The position numbers were made by a program, and so were the translations under genes. A stretch of 64,000 bases of DNA from Marispirochaeta aestuarii (GTDB lineage: Bacteria > Spirochaetota > Spirochaetia > JC444 > Marispirochaetaceae): NCBI RefSeq assembly GCF_002087085.1, contig NZ_MWQY01000007.1:124001-188000 (forward strand), read 5' to 3'. The notes beneath the pieces were generated by a model. The model worked only from the letters and a program-made list of their open reading frames with translations, searched no databases and was not told the DNA's origin. This document shows, piece after piece, positions 25,704 through 34,671 of this stretch (position 1 is the first letter of the stretch; each line of letters starts with the position of its first letter).

Positions 25704-27188
25704 TCAGCCCTCTTCTGACCAGAAGCGTTCGGTAATGATCTTGTCCTCGGTATAAAAATTGACAATCGCCTTGCCCTGGGCCTTGATGTCGGCGAACTGG
25801 GAGTTCTTCATACCGCCGAAGGGAAGGTAGGCCACCGGAGCGGGAATCCCGACGTTCACGCCGATCATGCCGGCCTTGACCTCGATCTTGAACTTCCGGG
25901 CGAACCAGCCGTTCTGGGTGTAGATGGAGGCGCCGTTGCCGTACTGGTGATCGTTGATGATGCCGATTGCCTCGTCCAGGCTGTCGGCCTTCAGAATGAC
26001 CACCACGGGTCCGAAGATCTCGGTCTGGTGGATCTGCATTCCCGGTTTGACCCCGCCGAAAACCGTGGGACCGATATAGTAGCCCTTCTCGTATCCCGCG
26101 ACCTTGATATCCCGGCCGTCCAGGAGCAGTTCGGCCCCCTCCTTGACCCCCGTGTCGATCATCCCCAGGATAAACTCCTTCGCTTTGGCGGAGATTACCG
26201 GTCCCATTACCATGCTCTCGTCGGCCACCGCCGGATCGAGGGGATTGGTGGTGATTACATCCCTGGCTGCCCTGACGAACTCTTCGGTCACCCTGGCGTA
26301 GGTATCGTCCCCGACGCAGACAATGGCGGAGGCAGCCATGCAGCGCTGTCCTGCACAACCGAAACAGGAGGTGATCATGTTCCGGATAACCTCGTTGAGA
26401 CGGGCGTCCGGCATGACCACCAGGTGATTCTTGGCGCCCCCCATGGCCTGGAAGCGTTTGCCGTTCTCAGCGCACTTTCTGGCCATCAGCCTGCAGGTGG
26501 GAGTGGACCCCACCAGGGAGACTCCCTGCACCAGGGGATGTTCCATGAAGGCATCCGCCACAGTCCGGTCACCGTTGATGAGGGTATAGACTCCCGCCGG
26601 AAGTCCCGTCTGATGGATCAGCTCGGTAATGAAGTTCATCGTGTTCGGCACCTGTTTAGAAGCCTTGACGACGAAGCTGTTTCCCGTGGCTATCGCATAG
26701 GGCAGAAACCAGAAGGGGACCATGGCGGGAAAGTTAAAGGGAGCAATCATACCAAAAACCCCCATGGGAAGACGGATCACCTCTCCGTCGATCTCGAAGG
26801 AGGCCCCGATCAGCTTGTCGCCCTGCTGCATCACCGGCATGCCGCAGGCCACCTCGACGTTTTCGAAAACCCGCTTCATCTCCGCCCTGGCGTCAGGCAA
26901 AGACTTGCCCATCTCCTCCACCAGAATGCGGCTGATCTTCTCCTCGTTCTCCTCCAGTAAATCCCGCAGCTTGAAGAGGTAGCTCACCCGCCTGGAGACG
27001 GGAACATCCTTCCAGGAAAGATAGGCCTCGTAGGCTGCTTCAATCGCCCTGTCGGTCTCCTGCCGCGGGGTCAGGGGGACCTGGGAGATCACCTCTCCGG
27101 TGCTCGGGTTTTCAACATCCAGGTAGGACGCGCCGGCGGGATCCACCCACGCGCCGTTTACATAGTTCTTGAGTTTACGGACTGCCAT
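25704..27188 (-). CDS. mmsA: CoA-acylating methylmalonate-semialdehyde dehydrogenase family
   Basis: A 494-residue aldehyde dehydrogenase close to MmsA/IolA, which turns (methyl)malonate semialdehyde into propionyl- or acetyl-CoA with NAD+. It has F-N-F-P-A-M-V-P, G-G-A-K-N-H-L-V-V-M-P-D (the Asn-rich form typical of MmsA) and the catalytic Cys in F-G-C-A-G-Q-R-C-M-A. AGGAGA lies 5 nt before the ATG. It is only 9 nt downstream of the transaldolase-like gene but is GC-rich, while everything upstream in the operon is A+T-rich. The true aldehyde is unknown; other acylating substrates are possible. Confidence 0.85.
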   Translation of the reverse strand: MAVRKLKNYVNGAWVDPAGASYLDVENPSTGEVISQVPLTPRQETDRAIEAAYEAYLSWKDVPVSRRVSYLFKLRDLLEENEEKISRILVEEMGKSLPDARAEMKRVFENVEVACGMPVMQQGDKLIGASFEIDGEVIRLPMGVFGMIAPFNFPAMVPFWFLPYAIATGNSFVVKASKQVPNTMNFITELIHQTGLPAGVYTLINGDRTVADAFMEHPLVQGVSLVGSTPTCRLMARKCAENGKRFQAMGGAKNHLVVMPDARLNEVIRNMITSCFGCAGQRCMAASAIVCVGDDTYARVTEEFVRAARDVITTNPLDPAVADESMVMGPVISAKAKEFILGMIDTGVKEGAELLLDGRDIKVAGYEKGYYIGPTVFGGVKPGMQIHQTEIFGPVVVILKADSLDEAIGIINDHQYGNGASIYTQNGWFARKFKIEVKAGMIGVNVGIPAPVAYLPFGGMKNSQFADIKAQGKAIVNFYTEDKIITERFWSEEG

Positions 27189-27197
27189 TATTTTCTC

Positions 27198-28292
27198 CTA
27201 CTCTCCTTGAATATCTGGATCAGACAACATAAGATCCCGTATCATCTGCAACAGTTTATCATAACCTTCAATAAAAGATCTCAAAGTTCTTCTAGTCGCT
27301 CCAAAAGATTCAAATTCCTCTAGAGTTAATCCCTCTTCATCATAAGCTTTTTGGAAATCCGGGAATTTTCTGTACAGTTCATCGATGATTCTATCATCAA
27401 CAGGATCATCTATTCTGTCCTTAACCGTTATATCAGAAGAATTAAATTTTTTCTGCCATCCATATGGAATAGTCATGGATAATTCTCCACCGATAAATTG
27501 TGACCAATGCATATGGTTTCGATAAGCTGCCGCCAATAAACGGGAAGAATAACCACGTTCTTTAAAAATTTTATAAGCCTTTTTTAGAGTTGCCACCCCT
27601 GCCCATTCAAAATAACCAGGATCGGTAATAATCCCTTTGCGATCAGCAACGATTTTTAACCAATCATCAAGGCGTCCTACCATGATTGTGCAAATAGGAC
27701 TCATTGTCGAGCTATCTATCCCTTCCTTTGCTCTGCGTGAGATTCCTCTTTCCACAGCTTCTGCAACCGCAATACTCTGGGGTACGGTAAAACACACCGT
27801 AGCGTTTATGCTTACACCTTTATACGTAAGTTCTTCTATAGTCTCGATACCGGCCTTTGTAACCGGAATCTTTATGTTATTATTTGGATAGAGAGAAGCA
27901 AAATGAATTGCTTGGTCGACCATAACCTCTGAGTTTCGAAAAAATCTTGGGTTGGTTTGAATTGATAATCTCCCTTTTTTTCCATTACTCTTTTCAAAAA
28001 TAGGATGCAGCAGGATTGCTGCCTTCATAGTCATTTCTTCTATGATTCGCCACGCTAATGTTTCCTCATCGGAATCAGATGATTCATCAATCAATGCTTT
28101 TAACCTGGGTTTCCATTCTTCAAACTCCGCTTTAAGCACATTCCCAACGATAACAGGATTGCTAGTTCCACCTACTGCTCCATTTTCAATGGCATAGCTC
28201 ATTTCATTAACCGAGCATGAGTCGTTCCAAAAATCCGTACATGTTGTCTCTGCCATTTCATGGAGCGGTCCATACAATTTAGCATCTTTCAT
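27198..28292 (-). CDS. Transaldolase-family protein
   Basis: A 364-residue TIM-barrel protein of the transaldolase/fructose-6-phosphate aldolase superfamily. The Schiff-base Lys is in N-I-K-I-P-V-T-K-A-G, followed by G-V-S-I-N-A-T-V-C-F-T. T-S-N-P near residue 45 and an H-W-S-Q-F-I-G-G-E segment near 275 are also seen. It is longer than short transaldolases and nearer the TalB/TalA size class. GAGAGG lies 5 nt before the ATG. It follows the exporter gene after 240 nt and lies 9 nt before mmsA. The substrate may be a sugar phosphate or, by neighbourhood, a sulfonated analogue. Confidence 0.82.
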   Translation of the reverse strand: MKDAKLYGPLHEMAETTCTDFWNDSCSVNEMSYAIENGAVGGTSNPVIVGNVLKAEFEEWKPRLKALIDESSDSDEETLAWRIIEEMTMKAAILLHPIFEKSNGKKGRLSIQTNPRFFRNSEVMVDQAIHFASLYPNNNIKIPVTKAGIETIEELTYKGVSINATVCFTVPQSIAVAEAVERGISRRAKEGIDSSTMSPICTIMVGRLDDWLKIVADRKGIITDPGYFEWAGVATLKKAYKIFKERGYSSRLLAAAYRNHMHWSQFIGGELSMTIPYGWQKKFNSSDITVKDRIDDPVDDRIIDELYRKFPDFQKAYDEEGLTLEEFESFGATRRTLRSFIEGYDKLLQMIRDLMLSDPDIQGE

Positions 28293-28355
28293 AATTACCT
28301 CTCTTTATTTTATAGCCCTATAAACTGCTTATAAGGCAATTTCTGGTACAAATTA

Positions 28356-28481
28356 TTATGTGTCGTTGTTTTTATATAATCCAGAGGCAATTATACCCTC
28401 TAAGGTTTCCATGGCCTGAGCAACTGTAGTTCTTTTTTGGATTTTTCTGTTACTTTTATTATTGTCTGATAATTTATACAT
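28356..28481 (-). CDS. Possible small ORF or gene remnant, 41 residues
   Basis: An ATG frame in the 240-nt gap between the exporter and transaldolase genes. The predicted peptide is hydrophilic and ends in a clean amphipathic helix (AQAMETLEGIIASGLYKN), which looks like the C-terminal end of a larger protein. No ribosome-binding site is seen. It could be a small protein or the leftover tail of a lost gene. The rest of the gap (28,293-28,533) is A+T-rich with nothing else recognised. Confidence 0.25.
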   Translation of the reverse strand: MYKLSDNNKSNRKIQKRTTVAQAMETLEGIIASGLYKNNDT

Positions 28482-28533
28482 ATCGCAATTATAATCATCA
28501 TTATTGACATAAATTCATCTTCCCCAAGGAAAA

Positions 28534-29301
28534 TCACGACACAAGCATTATTATTCCGGTCATACCGAGGACAGCCGATATTATAGGTTTGACATTAAAC
28601 TTACTAAAATAATTGTGAGCCGCATCGCCAATCCATATGCCAAGAAAAAGAAATGGTATCAAAATTGCTGTATCTCGAAAATTTTGCACAGTAAAAGAGC
28701 TTGATATAAAGTAGTTGAGTATTAGAATGGTATTGAAGGTTATCCATAATAAGCTAAGAGTAGATCGAAAGGAACCAAAATCCTTTATAGCTGAGGCAGT
28801 GTATAAAACAATCAGAGGTCCTCCTGAGGCAAAAGCTCCGTGTATTACTCCACCAAGTATTAGCAAGGCATACAAACTCCATCTTTTAACTACACTGAAA
28901 TTATTGATTAGAATCTTGGTTCTATGGGAATTTTTAAATTTTATTATTTTGACTTCAATTAGATTTTTGATAGAGATTATTATAATAAAAATCGCAAGTG
29001 CTTTCTGGAGGAAAGAAGCCTGGAATATCCTGAATATAATTATCCCAAATGGCAATCCAATGGAAACGAAGGCAAGAATAATTAAATATTGCCGGAAAAC
29101 AATCCTTCTCCAATGTAGACATACAATATAAAGAGAGAGAATCCAAGATAAAATCGCTAACGTCGGTATTGCCGCTTTCAGACTAATGATCTGAGATAGA
29201 AAAGGTAAAGCCAGAACTGTCGAACCAAATCCTGTAACAGTTTGAACCAGATGTGTAATTAACACAATAGAACCAGAAGCCAAGATCTGAATAACAGTCA
29301 T
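28534..29301 (-). CDS. TauE/SafE (TSUP) family anion exporter
   Basis: A 255-residue membrane protein with about eight helices and the TSUP repeat signs: T-H-L-V-Q-T-V-T-G-F-G near the start and G-G-V-I-H-G-A-F-A-S-G-G-P-L in the second half. The family moves sulfite, sulfonates, thiosulfate or other organic anions across the inner membrane; TauE and SafE were found in sulfonate catabolism. It overlaps the alcohol dehydrogenase gene by 4 nt, so the exported compound is probably a product of this operon. Confidence 0.85.
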   Translation of the reverse strand: MTVIQILASGSIVLITHLVQTVTGFGSTVLALPFLSQIISLKAAIPTLAILSWILSLYIVCLHWRRIVFRQYLIILAFVSIGLPFGIIIFRIFQASFLQKALAIFIIIISIKNLIEVKIIKFKNSHRTKILINNFSVVKRWSLYALLILGGVIHGAFASGGPLIVLYTASAIKDFGSFRSTLSLLWITFNTILILNYFISSSFTVQNFRDTAILIPFLFLGIWIGDAAHNYFSKFNVKPIISAVLGMTGIIMLVS

Positions 29302-30509
29302 ATTACCTTTCTCTTGATAATTGAACGTATAAGCTCAAGATCTATTGGAATAATATTATTATTCATTTTGGGATCATCGAGACAAGCATCAAACGCGGCA
29401 AAAGAATCTCCTCTACCATTCGGATGGAACTGGCTTACCATTGCGTTTTCAAGACTGTCAAAATCAGAACCCAAACCCAAATCCGAACGAAGCCTTTTAA
29501 TCGCAACTCCTAGCTTTTTTACTGCGTTATTTATATTACTGCCATCCGCAATGCTCAGCTCCCTTGCAATACGAAAGAGTTTATTAGCAACATACTCATT
29601 TTTCGAGTTAATATCATACACAGCGTCAGTAAAGAAAGCACATGCATAACCATGGGGTACATGCCACATTTCAGATAGAACAAATGAAAGTGCATGAATA
29701 GCAGCTGTTCCAGTCTTATCAAATGCTATCCCAGCTAAGTTTGCTCCACACAATAGCGAATATCGCTCGTTTGCTCCAGGATATCGTTCTTTTTCACTAT
29801 CAGCGGCTTCTTTCCAAGCTTTTCGGATACTGTTATATATCCTTATAAACGCTTGTTCTGCGATACTATCAGAAACTGCTGAAGCATTCTTATTCCACAG
29901 AGCCTCTAAAGCATGGGTTAAAGCATCAAAACCAGTGATCGCTACCAAGAAAGCTGGCAAAGAAGAAACAAGCTCTTCGCACAATATGGCTGCATTTGGA
30001 CGCAGGAGATCAGAAGCTAACGTATGTTTTCTACCACATCCTGATGTGTATACACCGAACCTTGTAACCTCTGACCCTGTTCCTGTGGTTGTGGGAACAA
30101 GTACAAGAGGAATCCCATTTTTTAATACTTTTCGTATCGCATCCCTTCCAAGATACTCATCAAGTTTTCCTTGATTGATTAGAAGCATGGCGACAGCCTT
30201 TGCTGAGTCAAGAGTCGAACCGCCACCGATGCCAATAATCAGATTTGGTTTTAATTTCTTTGCAGACTCAACCATTATGTCTATATCTCGGCATTCAGGA
30301 TTAGGTACAATTCTATCTAAAACAGTTATCTCCTTTTCTATTGAAAGTTTATCCAATACTGTTTCTATAACAGGGTCGCTTCTCGGATCTTTGATAATTA
30401 AGATCGGTCCATCATTAGCGTCCAAATATAATAAAACCCGATTAATAACATCCAAAGAAAAAGTCTTTGTTTCGACAATTTGTACTTGACTTGCCAGGAA
30501 TTCGATCAT
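29298..30509 (-). CDS. Iron-containing (group III) alcohol dehydrogenase
   Basis: A 403-residue enzyme with the NAD(P)-binding G-I-G-G-G-S-T-L-D-S-A-K, P-T-T-T-G-T-G-S-E and metal ligands in G-F-D-A-L-T-H-A-L-E-A, A-I-H-A-L and V-P-H-G. The family usually reduces aldehydes to alcohols in fermenting bacteria. It lies 9 nt after the RpiB-like gene. In this operon the likely role is disposal of an aldehyde from transketolase or transaldolase cleavage, with the reduced product exported by the TSUP protein (inference). Confidence 0.88.
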   Translation of the reverse strand: MIEFLASQVQIVETKTFSLDVINRVLLYLDANDGPILIIKDPRSDPVIETVLDKLSIEKEITVLDRIVPNPECRDIDIMVESAKKLKPNLIIGIGGGSTLDSAKAVAMLLINQGKLDEYLGRDAIRKVLKNGIPLVLVPTTTGTGSEVTRFGVYTSGCGRKHTLASDLLRPNAAILCEELVSSLPAFLVAITGFDALTHALEALWNKNASAVSDSIAEQAFIRIYNSIRKAWKEAADSEKERYPGANERYSLLCGANLAGIAFDKTGTAAIHALSFVLSEMWHVPHGYACAFFTDAVYDINSKNEYVANKLFRIARELSIADGSNINNAVKKLGVAIKRLRSDLGLGSDFDSLENAMVSQFHPNGRGDSFAAFDACLDDPKMNNNIIPIDLELIRSIIKRKVI

Positions 30510-30518
30510 TAAAGAACC

Positions 30519-31004
30519 CTATCTCATAGTCCTGGTCTCAAGTTCAACAACTTGATTAAAAGCATTAGTAAGGAAATCTTTCTTGAACTCCATTTTCTGA
30601 GTGAAGGATACCGAAAGCCATGCTTCTACTATCTGTGTTGCAAGAAAAGGGGCTGTTATCCACCCTCCCATAGTGATAATATTAGCATTATTAATAATCT
30701 TAGATCGCTCTGCAGCAAAGACCCCATCCACAACACAGGCATAAATCCCTTTATGCTTGTTGGCTACAATTGCCATTCCCTGACCAGTACCGCATATCAG
30801 AATACCTTTATCCGCCTTTCCCTCTTGGATACATTCTGCTACCTTTGGGGCTTGGATGAAATATGGCTGAGGGTGTTCTTCATCCTCTATTCCAAAATCA
30901 ATAATATTAAGGTCATCTTTTTCTTTCAGATAATCCACAACTGCATTCTTAAGAGGAAAGCCGGATAAATCTGACGCAATAGCGATTGTATTTTCCTTTT
31001 TCAC
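30519..31004 (-). CDS. RpiB/LacAB-fold sugar isomerase with lost active-site histidines
   Basis: A 161-residue protein of the ribose-5-phosphate isomerase B family. The catalytic loop I-C-G-T-G-Q-G-M is intact (Cys and Thr), followed by A-N-K. The usual D-H-(A/G)-G reads D-L-S-G, the usual H-N-x-A-N reads I-N-N-A-N, and the Arg-rich phosphate end reads E-F-K-K-D. In characterised enzymes the first His contacts phosphate and the second helps open the sugar ring, so the substrate is probably not a ring-forming sugar phosphate. GTG start in GTGA overlap with the transketolase gene; AGGAG 6 nt upstream. Confidence 0.85.
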   Translation of the reverse strand: MKKENTIAIASDLSGFPLKNAVVDYLKEKDDLNIIDFGIEDEEHPQPYFIQAPKVAECIQEGKADKGILICGTGQGMAIVANKHKGIYACVVDGVFAAERSKIINNANIITMGGWITAPFLATQIVEAWLSVSFTQKMEFKKDFLTNAFNQVVELETRTMR

Positions 31005-31936
31005 ATAGCACTCCTATGTAGTACCGCCTGTATAATTGATTCATGACTCAAGCCATAATTCATCTTCAACCATTCTTCTGTTCCAACCTGCCCAAATAAA
31101 TCATCAACTCCAATTCTGACTAATGGTACAGATAGTCCATTTTCTGCTATCAACTCTGCAACTGCACTACCTAGTCCATTTTTTTTCTGATGATTCTCGC
31201 AGGTTAGTACAATTTTAGATTCTTTAATCTCTTTAAGTAACAAATCCTCATCAAGAGGTTTTAATGAAAGAACGTCGATCACAGAAACGTGAACCCCTCG
31301 TTCTTCGAGTTCATTGGCAGCCAAAAGAGCCTCGTTCAGCATAATACCACCCAAAGCCAATAAAAGGACTCCTCCTTCTCCACCATTCTTTACTATTTTT
31401 GCTTTACCAATTTCAAAGGTTTCATCTTCTTTATACAGAACAGGTAATTCCTTCCTGTATAGACGAAAATAGACAGGCCCTGGATAATCTATCACAGATC
31501 TCAATAACCCAATGCATGAAACAGGATCTGAAGGTTCAATAACAGGGAGCCCTGGAATTATTCTCATTAATCCCAAATCCTCGAAGGGCATATGGGTTCC
31601 GCCATTAAAGGCCGCAGCCACACCAGGATCTGTGCCAACAAGCTTAACTCCAAGTTTCGCGTAGGCTGCCGATATAAAGAATTGATCAAATACACGTCTT
31701 GATGCAAAGCAGCCAAAGGTATGCGCAAAAGGTATTTTGCCTACAGAAGCAAGGCCTGCAGCAATACCTATCATGTTTGATTCAGCAACTCCGGCATTTA
31801 TTTTTCTATCTGGATAACTATCAGCAAAAGACGCGGTTGCTCCTGCTTTTCCGAGATCAGCATCTAAGAAAACAATGCGTTTATCTTTCTCAGCTGTTTT
31901 AAGAAGTTCATCCATGAAAACAGTTCGCATATCCAT
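31001..31936 (-). CDS. Transketolase, C-terminal subunit (split enzyme)
   Basis: A 311-residue protein: the pyrimidine-binding domain with catalytic Glu in I-N-A-G-V-A-E-S-N-M-I-G, and the C-terminal domain (V-S-V-I-D-V-L-S-L-K-P-L-D, then T-C-E-N-H). With the next protein it makes one full thiamine-diphosphate transketolase. Split transketolases are common in archaea and in special sugar pathways of Firmicutes and spirochaetes. The ATG has AGGAG 10 nt upstream; a second ATG lies two codons on. Confidence 0.92.
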   Translation of the reverse strand: MDMRTVFMDELLKTAEKDKRIVFLDADLGKAGATASFADSYPDRKINAGVAESNMIGIAAGLASVGKIPFAHTFGCFASRRVFDQFFISAAYAKLGVKLVGTDPGVAAAFNGGTHMPFEDLGLMRIIPGLPVIEPSDPVSCIGLLRSVIDYPGPVYFRLYRKELPVLYKEDETFEIGKAKIVKNGGEGGVLLLALGGIMLNEALLAANELEERGVHVSVIDVLSLKPLDEDLLLKEIKESKIVLTCENHQKKNGLGSAVAELIAENGLSVPLVRIGVDDLFGQVGTEEWLKMNYGLSHESIIQAVLHRSAM

Positions 31937-31960
31937 AGCTTCTACACTCCTATTCCTCGC

Positions 31961-32791
31961 CTATCTTAGTTCTCTATCTAATGCTTCTAAGGCGTCTTTT
32001 AACTGAGCTGGACTTACTGACATATTATGACTATTAAGATCACCCTCAGCAAATGAGCATCCTTTTCCTTTAATTGTATCAAGGATTATCATAGTAGGCT
32101 TTTCCTTGCTATTTCGTGCAGAGCATATAGCCGAATCAATGAGTTCATGATCATGTCCATCAGCCCTTAGAACATTCCACCCAAAGCTTTGCCATTTTCC
32201 TTCAATATCACCTAGATCCATAACCTCTTGAGTAGGTCCATCAATCTGCATTTTATTGTAATCTGTAAATGCGATAAGTCGTTTGAGCCTGTATTGTGAA
32301 GCAAACATAGCAGCTTCCCAAATTTGTCCTTCGTCAGTCTCACCATCTCCAATAATGCAGTATATCCATCCATTTATCCCATCTATTTTATATCCAAGAG
32401 CCATCCCACAAGCTGCTGACAACCCTTGACCAAGTGAACCTGTAGTCATATCTATTCCAGGGGTTAAATTCCGATCGCAATGGCTGGGCAGCCGAGTTCC
32501 CCCACAATTAAGAGTTAGCAACCACTCCTGCGGGAAAAAACCAACCAGAGAAAGCGTTGCATAAAGAGCCGGTCCAGCGTGTCCCTTCGAAAGTACCAGC
32601 CGGTCACGATCTATTTTTGATGGATTTTGTGGGTCGCAATTTATCCAACGTCCATACAAGACTGCAAGAGCATCAATAATGGACATGGTACCTCCGACAT
32701 GCCCTACCCCAAGATTTCCTATTCCCTGTAAAGCCAACTTCCGTATTTCTGTAGCAAATCTTACAGATTCGCCGATCTCAGTGGCAGTCAC
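31961..32791 (-). CDS. Transketolase, N-terminal subunit (split enzyme)
   Basis: A 276-residue thiamine-diphosphate-binding half: S-K-G-H-A-G-P-A-L-Y, G-S-L-G-Q-G-L-S, and the cofactor motif G-D-G-E-T-D-E-G-Q-I-W-E-A with its distal N in D-Y-N-K. G-H-V-G-G-T near residue 30 replaces the common G-H-x-G-G-S/P. GTG start at 32791 with AGGAG upstream. It is followed after 24 nt by the C-terminal half. Confidence 0.92.
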   Translation of the reverse strand: MTATEIGESVRFATEIRKLALQGIGNLGVGHVGGTMSIIDALAVLYGRWINCDPQNPSKIDRDRLVLSKGHAGPALYATLSLVGFFPQEWLLTLNCGGTRLPSHCDRNLTPGIDMTTGSLGQGLSAACGMALGYKIDGINGWIYCIIGDGETDEGQIWEAAMFASQYRLKRLIAFTDYNKMQIDGPTQEVMDLGDIEGKWQSFGWNVLRADGHDHELIDSAICSARNSKEKPTMIILDTIKGKGCSFAEGDLNSHNMSVSPAQLKDALEALDRELR

Positions 32792-32846
32792 CTCAACAAC
32801 TCCTATTTTTATAAGATTCTCATCACTGTAAAGAAACGCTTTCTTT

Positions 32847-33692
32847 TTATTTTATAGCTCCCATCGTCATCCCTCGTATTACATATTTTTGCAGGAAAAT
32901 GAACGCGATGATAATCGGGAGACTAGCAAGGGCTGAAAAAGACATCATTGTGGTCCAATCTGTAACAAATTCAGAAAGTAAACTGTAAATAGCAATAGTT
33001 AAAACCCTGTTGCTCCATGATTCAACAACAATCATCGCAAAAAGGAATTCATTCCAAGCCAAAAGGAATGTATATAAACCTGTACCGACCATTGCAGGGA
33101 AACTAATTCGAATCGTTACGCGCCATAACGCCCCAAGTCGTGTACATCCGTCAACCATTGCCGCTTCCTCAAGCTCGATGGGCAGTTCCTGAAAATAATT
33201 CCTGAGCATTAAAATGGAAAAAGGCAGGCAAAAACTAAGATACACTAGAATAAGAGATAGGAGATTGTCATAAAGACCCAGTTTTACAACGACCTGGAAA
33301 TATGGCAATGACAGCAATACTAACGGGAAGGTCTGAGTAGCAAGGAGAAAAAGGATTAAAGCTCTTTTCCCGCGGAAATTAAATCGTGCAAGACCATATC
33401 CCGATAAACTTCCAAAAAAAAGAGCAAGTAAGGTAACAGTTAAAGAGACAAAATAACTGTTCCAAAAGCATCGTAAATATCTCAAGTTAGTTAAAACTTT
33501 TTTATATGAATCAAATGTGAATTTTTCGGGAATCCATGTCGGTGGAATCTTCAATACTTCAACATTCGGTCGGAAGGAAACAGTGACCATCCATGCAACT
33601 GGAAGTAGAAGGACTATACCAAAAGAGAGGAGTACAGCATAAAGAGTAAGACGGGAGATTTTCCGTTGAACCCTGTAAGATGACTTAATCAT
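32847..33692 (-). CDS. Sugar ABC transporter permease, MalG type
   Basis: A 281-residue permease with six helices and the EAA loop E-L-P-I-E-L-E-E-A-A-M-V-D-G-C-T-R-L-G-A before the last two helices. It pairs with the permease encoded just upstream, overlapping it by 8 nt. No ATPase gene is present in the operon; the transporter probably uses a shared MsiK/UgpC-type ATPase from elsewhere. Confidence 0.93.
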   Translation of the reverse strand: MIKSSYRVQRKISRLTLYAVLLSFGIVLLLPVAWMVTVSFRPNVEVLKIPPTWIPEKFTFDSYKKVLTNLRYLRCFWNSYFVSLTVTLLALFFGSLSGYGLARFNFRGKRALILFLLATQTFPLVLLSLPYFQVVVKLGLYDNLLSLILVYLSFCLPFSILMLRNYFQELPIELEEAAMVDGCTRLGALWRVTIRISFPAMVGTGLYTFLLAWNEFLFAMIVVESWSNRVLTIAIYSLLSEFVTDWTTMMSFSALASLPIIIAFIFLQKYVIRGMTMGAIK

Positions 33693-34605
33693 TCCCAGTC
33701 TCTCCTTTTTTTAAATTACGTATATAGAAAGTACTAAATATCAACATTACCAGGAACATTATAACGGCCTCAGCGGCAGCATATCCCCATTTGAGAGATC
33801 GGAAAGCAAGGTTATATATATGAGTAGTCATGACCTCTGAACTATTCATAGGACCGCCGCCTGTCATGGCAAATATGATATCAAAATGTCTAAAAGTCCA
33901 AATTATATCCAATAATCCTACAGTAAACATTGTCCCTTTCAGTGCAGGGATTGTGATGTAAAAGAAACTTTTAATTGGAGATGCCCCATCAATTCTGGCA
34001 GCTTCATACAGCTCATCAGGGATCCCTTGTAATGCAGCCAGTAACATTACCATCGTAAAAGGATAACCTCTCCAGATATTTACTACTGTAACGGATAATA
34101 ACGAAAGATTTGGATTCCCAATCCAGTTGATGCTCTGGCCGCGTCCACTTAGGAGATTAAATGACGTCAGTAAACCATTCAACATTCCGAAAGGGTTATA
34201 TATGAGTATCCAGATCATTGCGGCAACTGTGGGTGCCAAAAGCCAAGGGATTATCAAAAAACCTCTGAACAAACTACGAATATTAGAATTGATATGTTGA
34301 TTTAGGATCAAAGCCAGGCTCAGTCCGATAAGGAAATGAAATATCACACTGTTTATGGTAAAGTAACTTGTCTGTAATAAAGCTTTCCAGAAAACAGGAT
34401 CAGAAAAAAGTTGAATATAATTTGATAATCCGATAAACTCTCTTTCCAGAAGATTCCCTTGAAAAAAACTCAGAACCATTACTTGAATTAGTGGATACAC
34501 TAAAAGTACAAGTAAAATAATAATGCCGGGTAGAACAAAAAAATATGCCTGCATTTTCTTAAGAGTAAAAAATTTATTGCTACGCAAAATGCCTGTTTCG
34601 ACCAT
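33685..34605 (-). CDS. Sugar ABC transporter permease, MalF/UgpA type
   Basis: A 306-residue permease with six helices and the EAA loop I-P-D-E-L-Y-E-A-A-R-I-D-G-A-S. It is encoded between the binding-protein gene, from which a stem-loop separates it, and the second permease. Carbohydrate uptake transporter-1 family. Confidence 0.93.
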   Translation of the reverse strand: MVETGILRSNKFFTLKKMQAYFFVLPGIIILLVLLVYPLIQVMVLSFFQGNLLEREFIGLSNYIQLFSDPVFWKALLQTSYFTINSVIFHFLIGLSLALILNQHINSNIRSLFRGFLIIPWLLAPTVAAMIWILIYNPFGMLNGLLTSFNLLSGRGQSINWIGNPNLSLLSVTVVNIWRGYPFTMVMLLAALQGIPDELYEAARIDGASPIKSFFYITIPALKGTMFTVGLLDIIWTFRHFDIIFAMTGGGPMNSSEVMTTHIYNLAFRSLKWGYAAAEAVIMFLVMLIFSTFYIRNLKKGETGND

Positions 34606-34624
34606 AAATCTACCTTCTAATTTA

Positions 34625-34662
34625 CAATATGCGGGACCATAGTCTTACAGCCCCGCATATTG
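34625..34662 (-). other. Intercistronic stem-loop after the sugar-binding protein gene
   Basis: A perfect 11-bp stem (CAATATGCGGG / CCCGCATATTG) with a 16-nt loop and no T tract. Such loops after binding-protein genes stabilise the upstream message, so more binding protein than permease is made. A similar element follows dctP at 54,828. Confidence 0.6.
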
Positions 34663-34671
34663 GCGATCAAT

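Noticed and set aside
25947-26960. 337-codon frame opposite mmsA
   Set aside because: Antisense shadow, rich in His/Asp/Gly as expected from reversed GC-rich codons.
30519-32791. Erythritol or apiose pathway
   Set aside because: These also use RpiB-like isomerases or split transketolases, but need a kinase, which is absent, and do not explain the TauE-type exporter or the lost phosphate contacts; kept only as an alternative.
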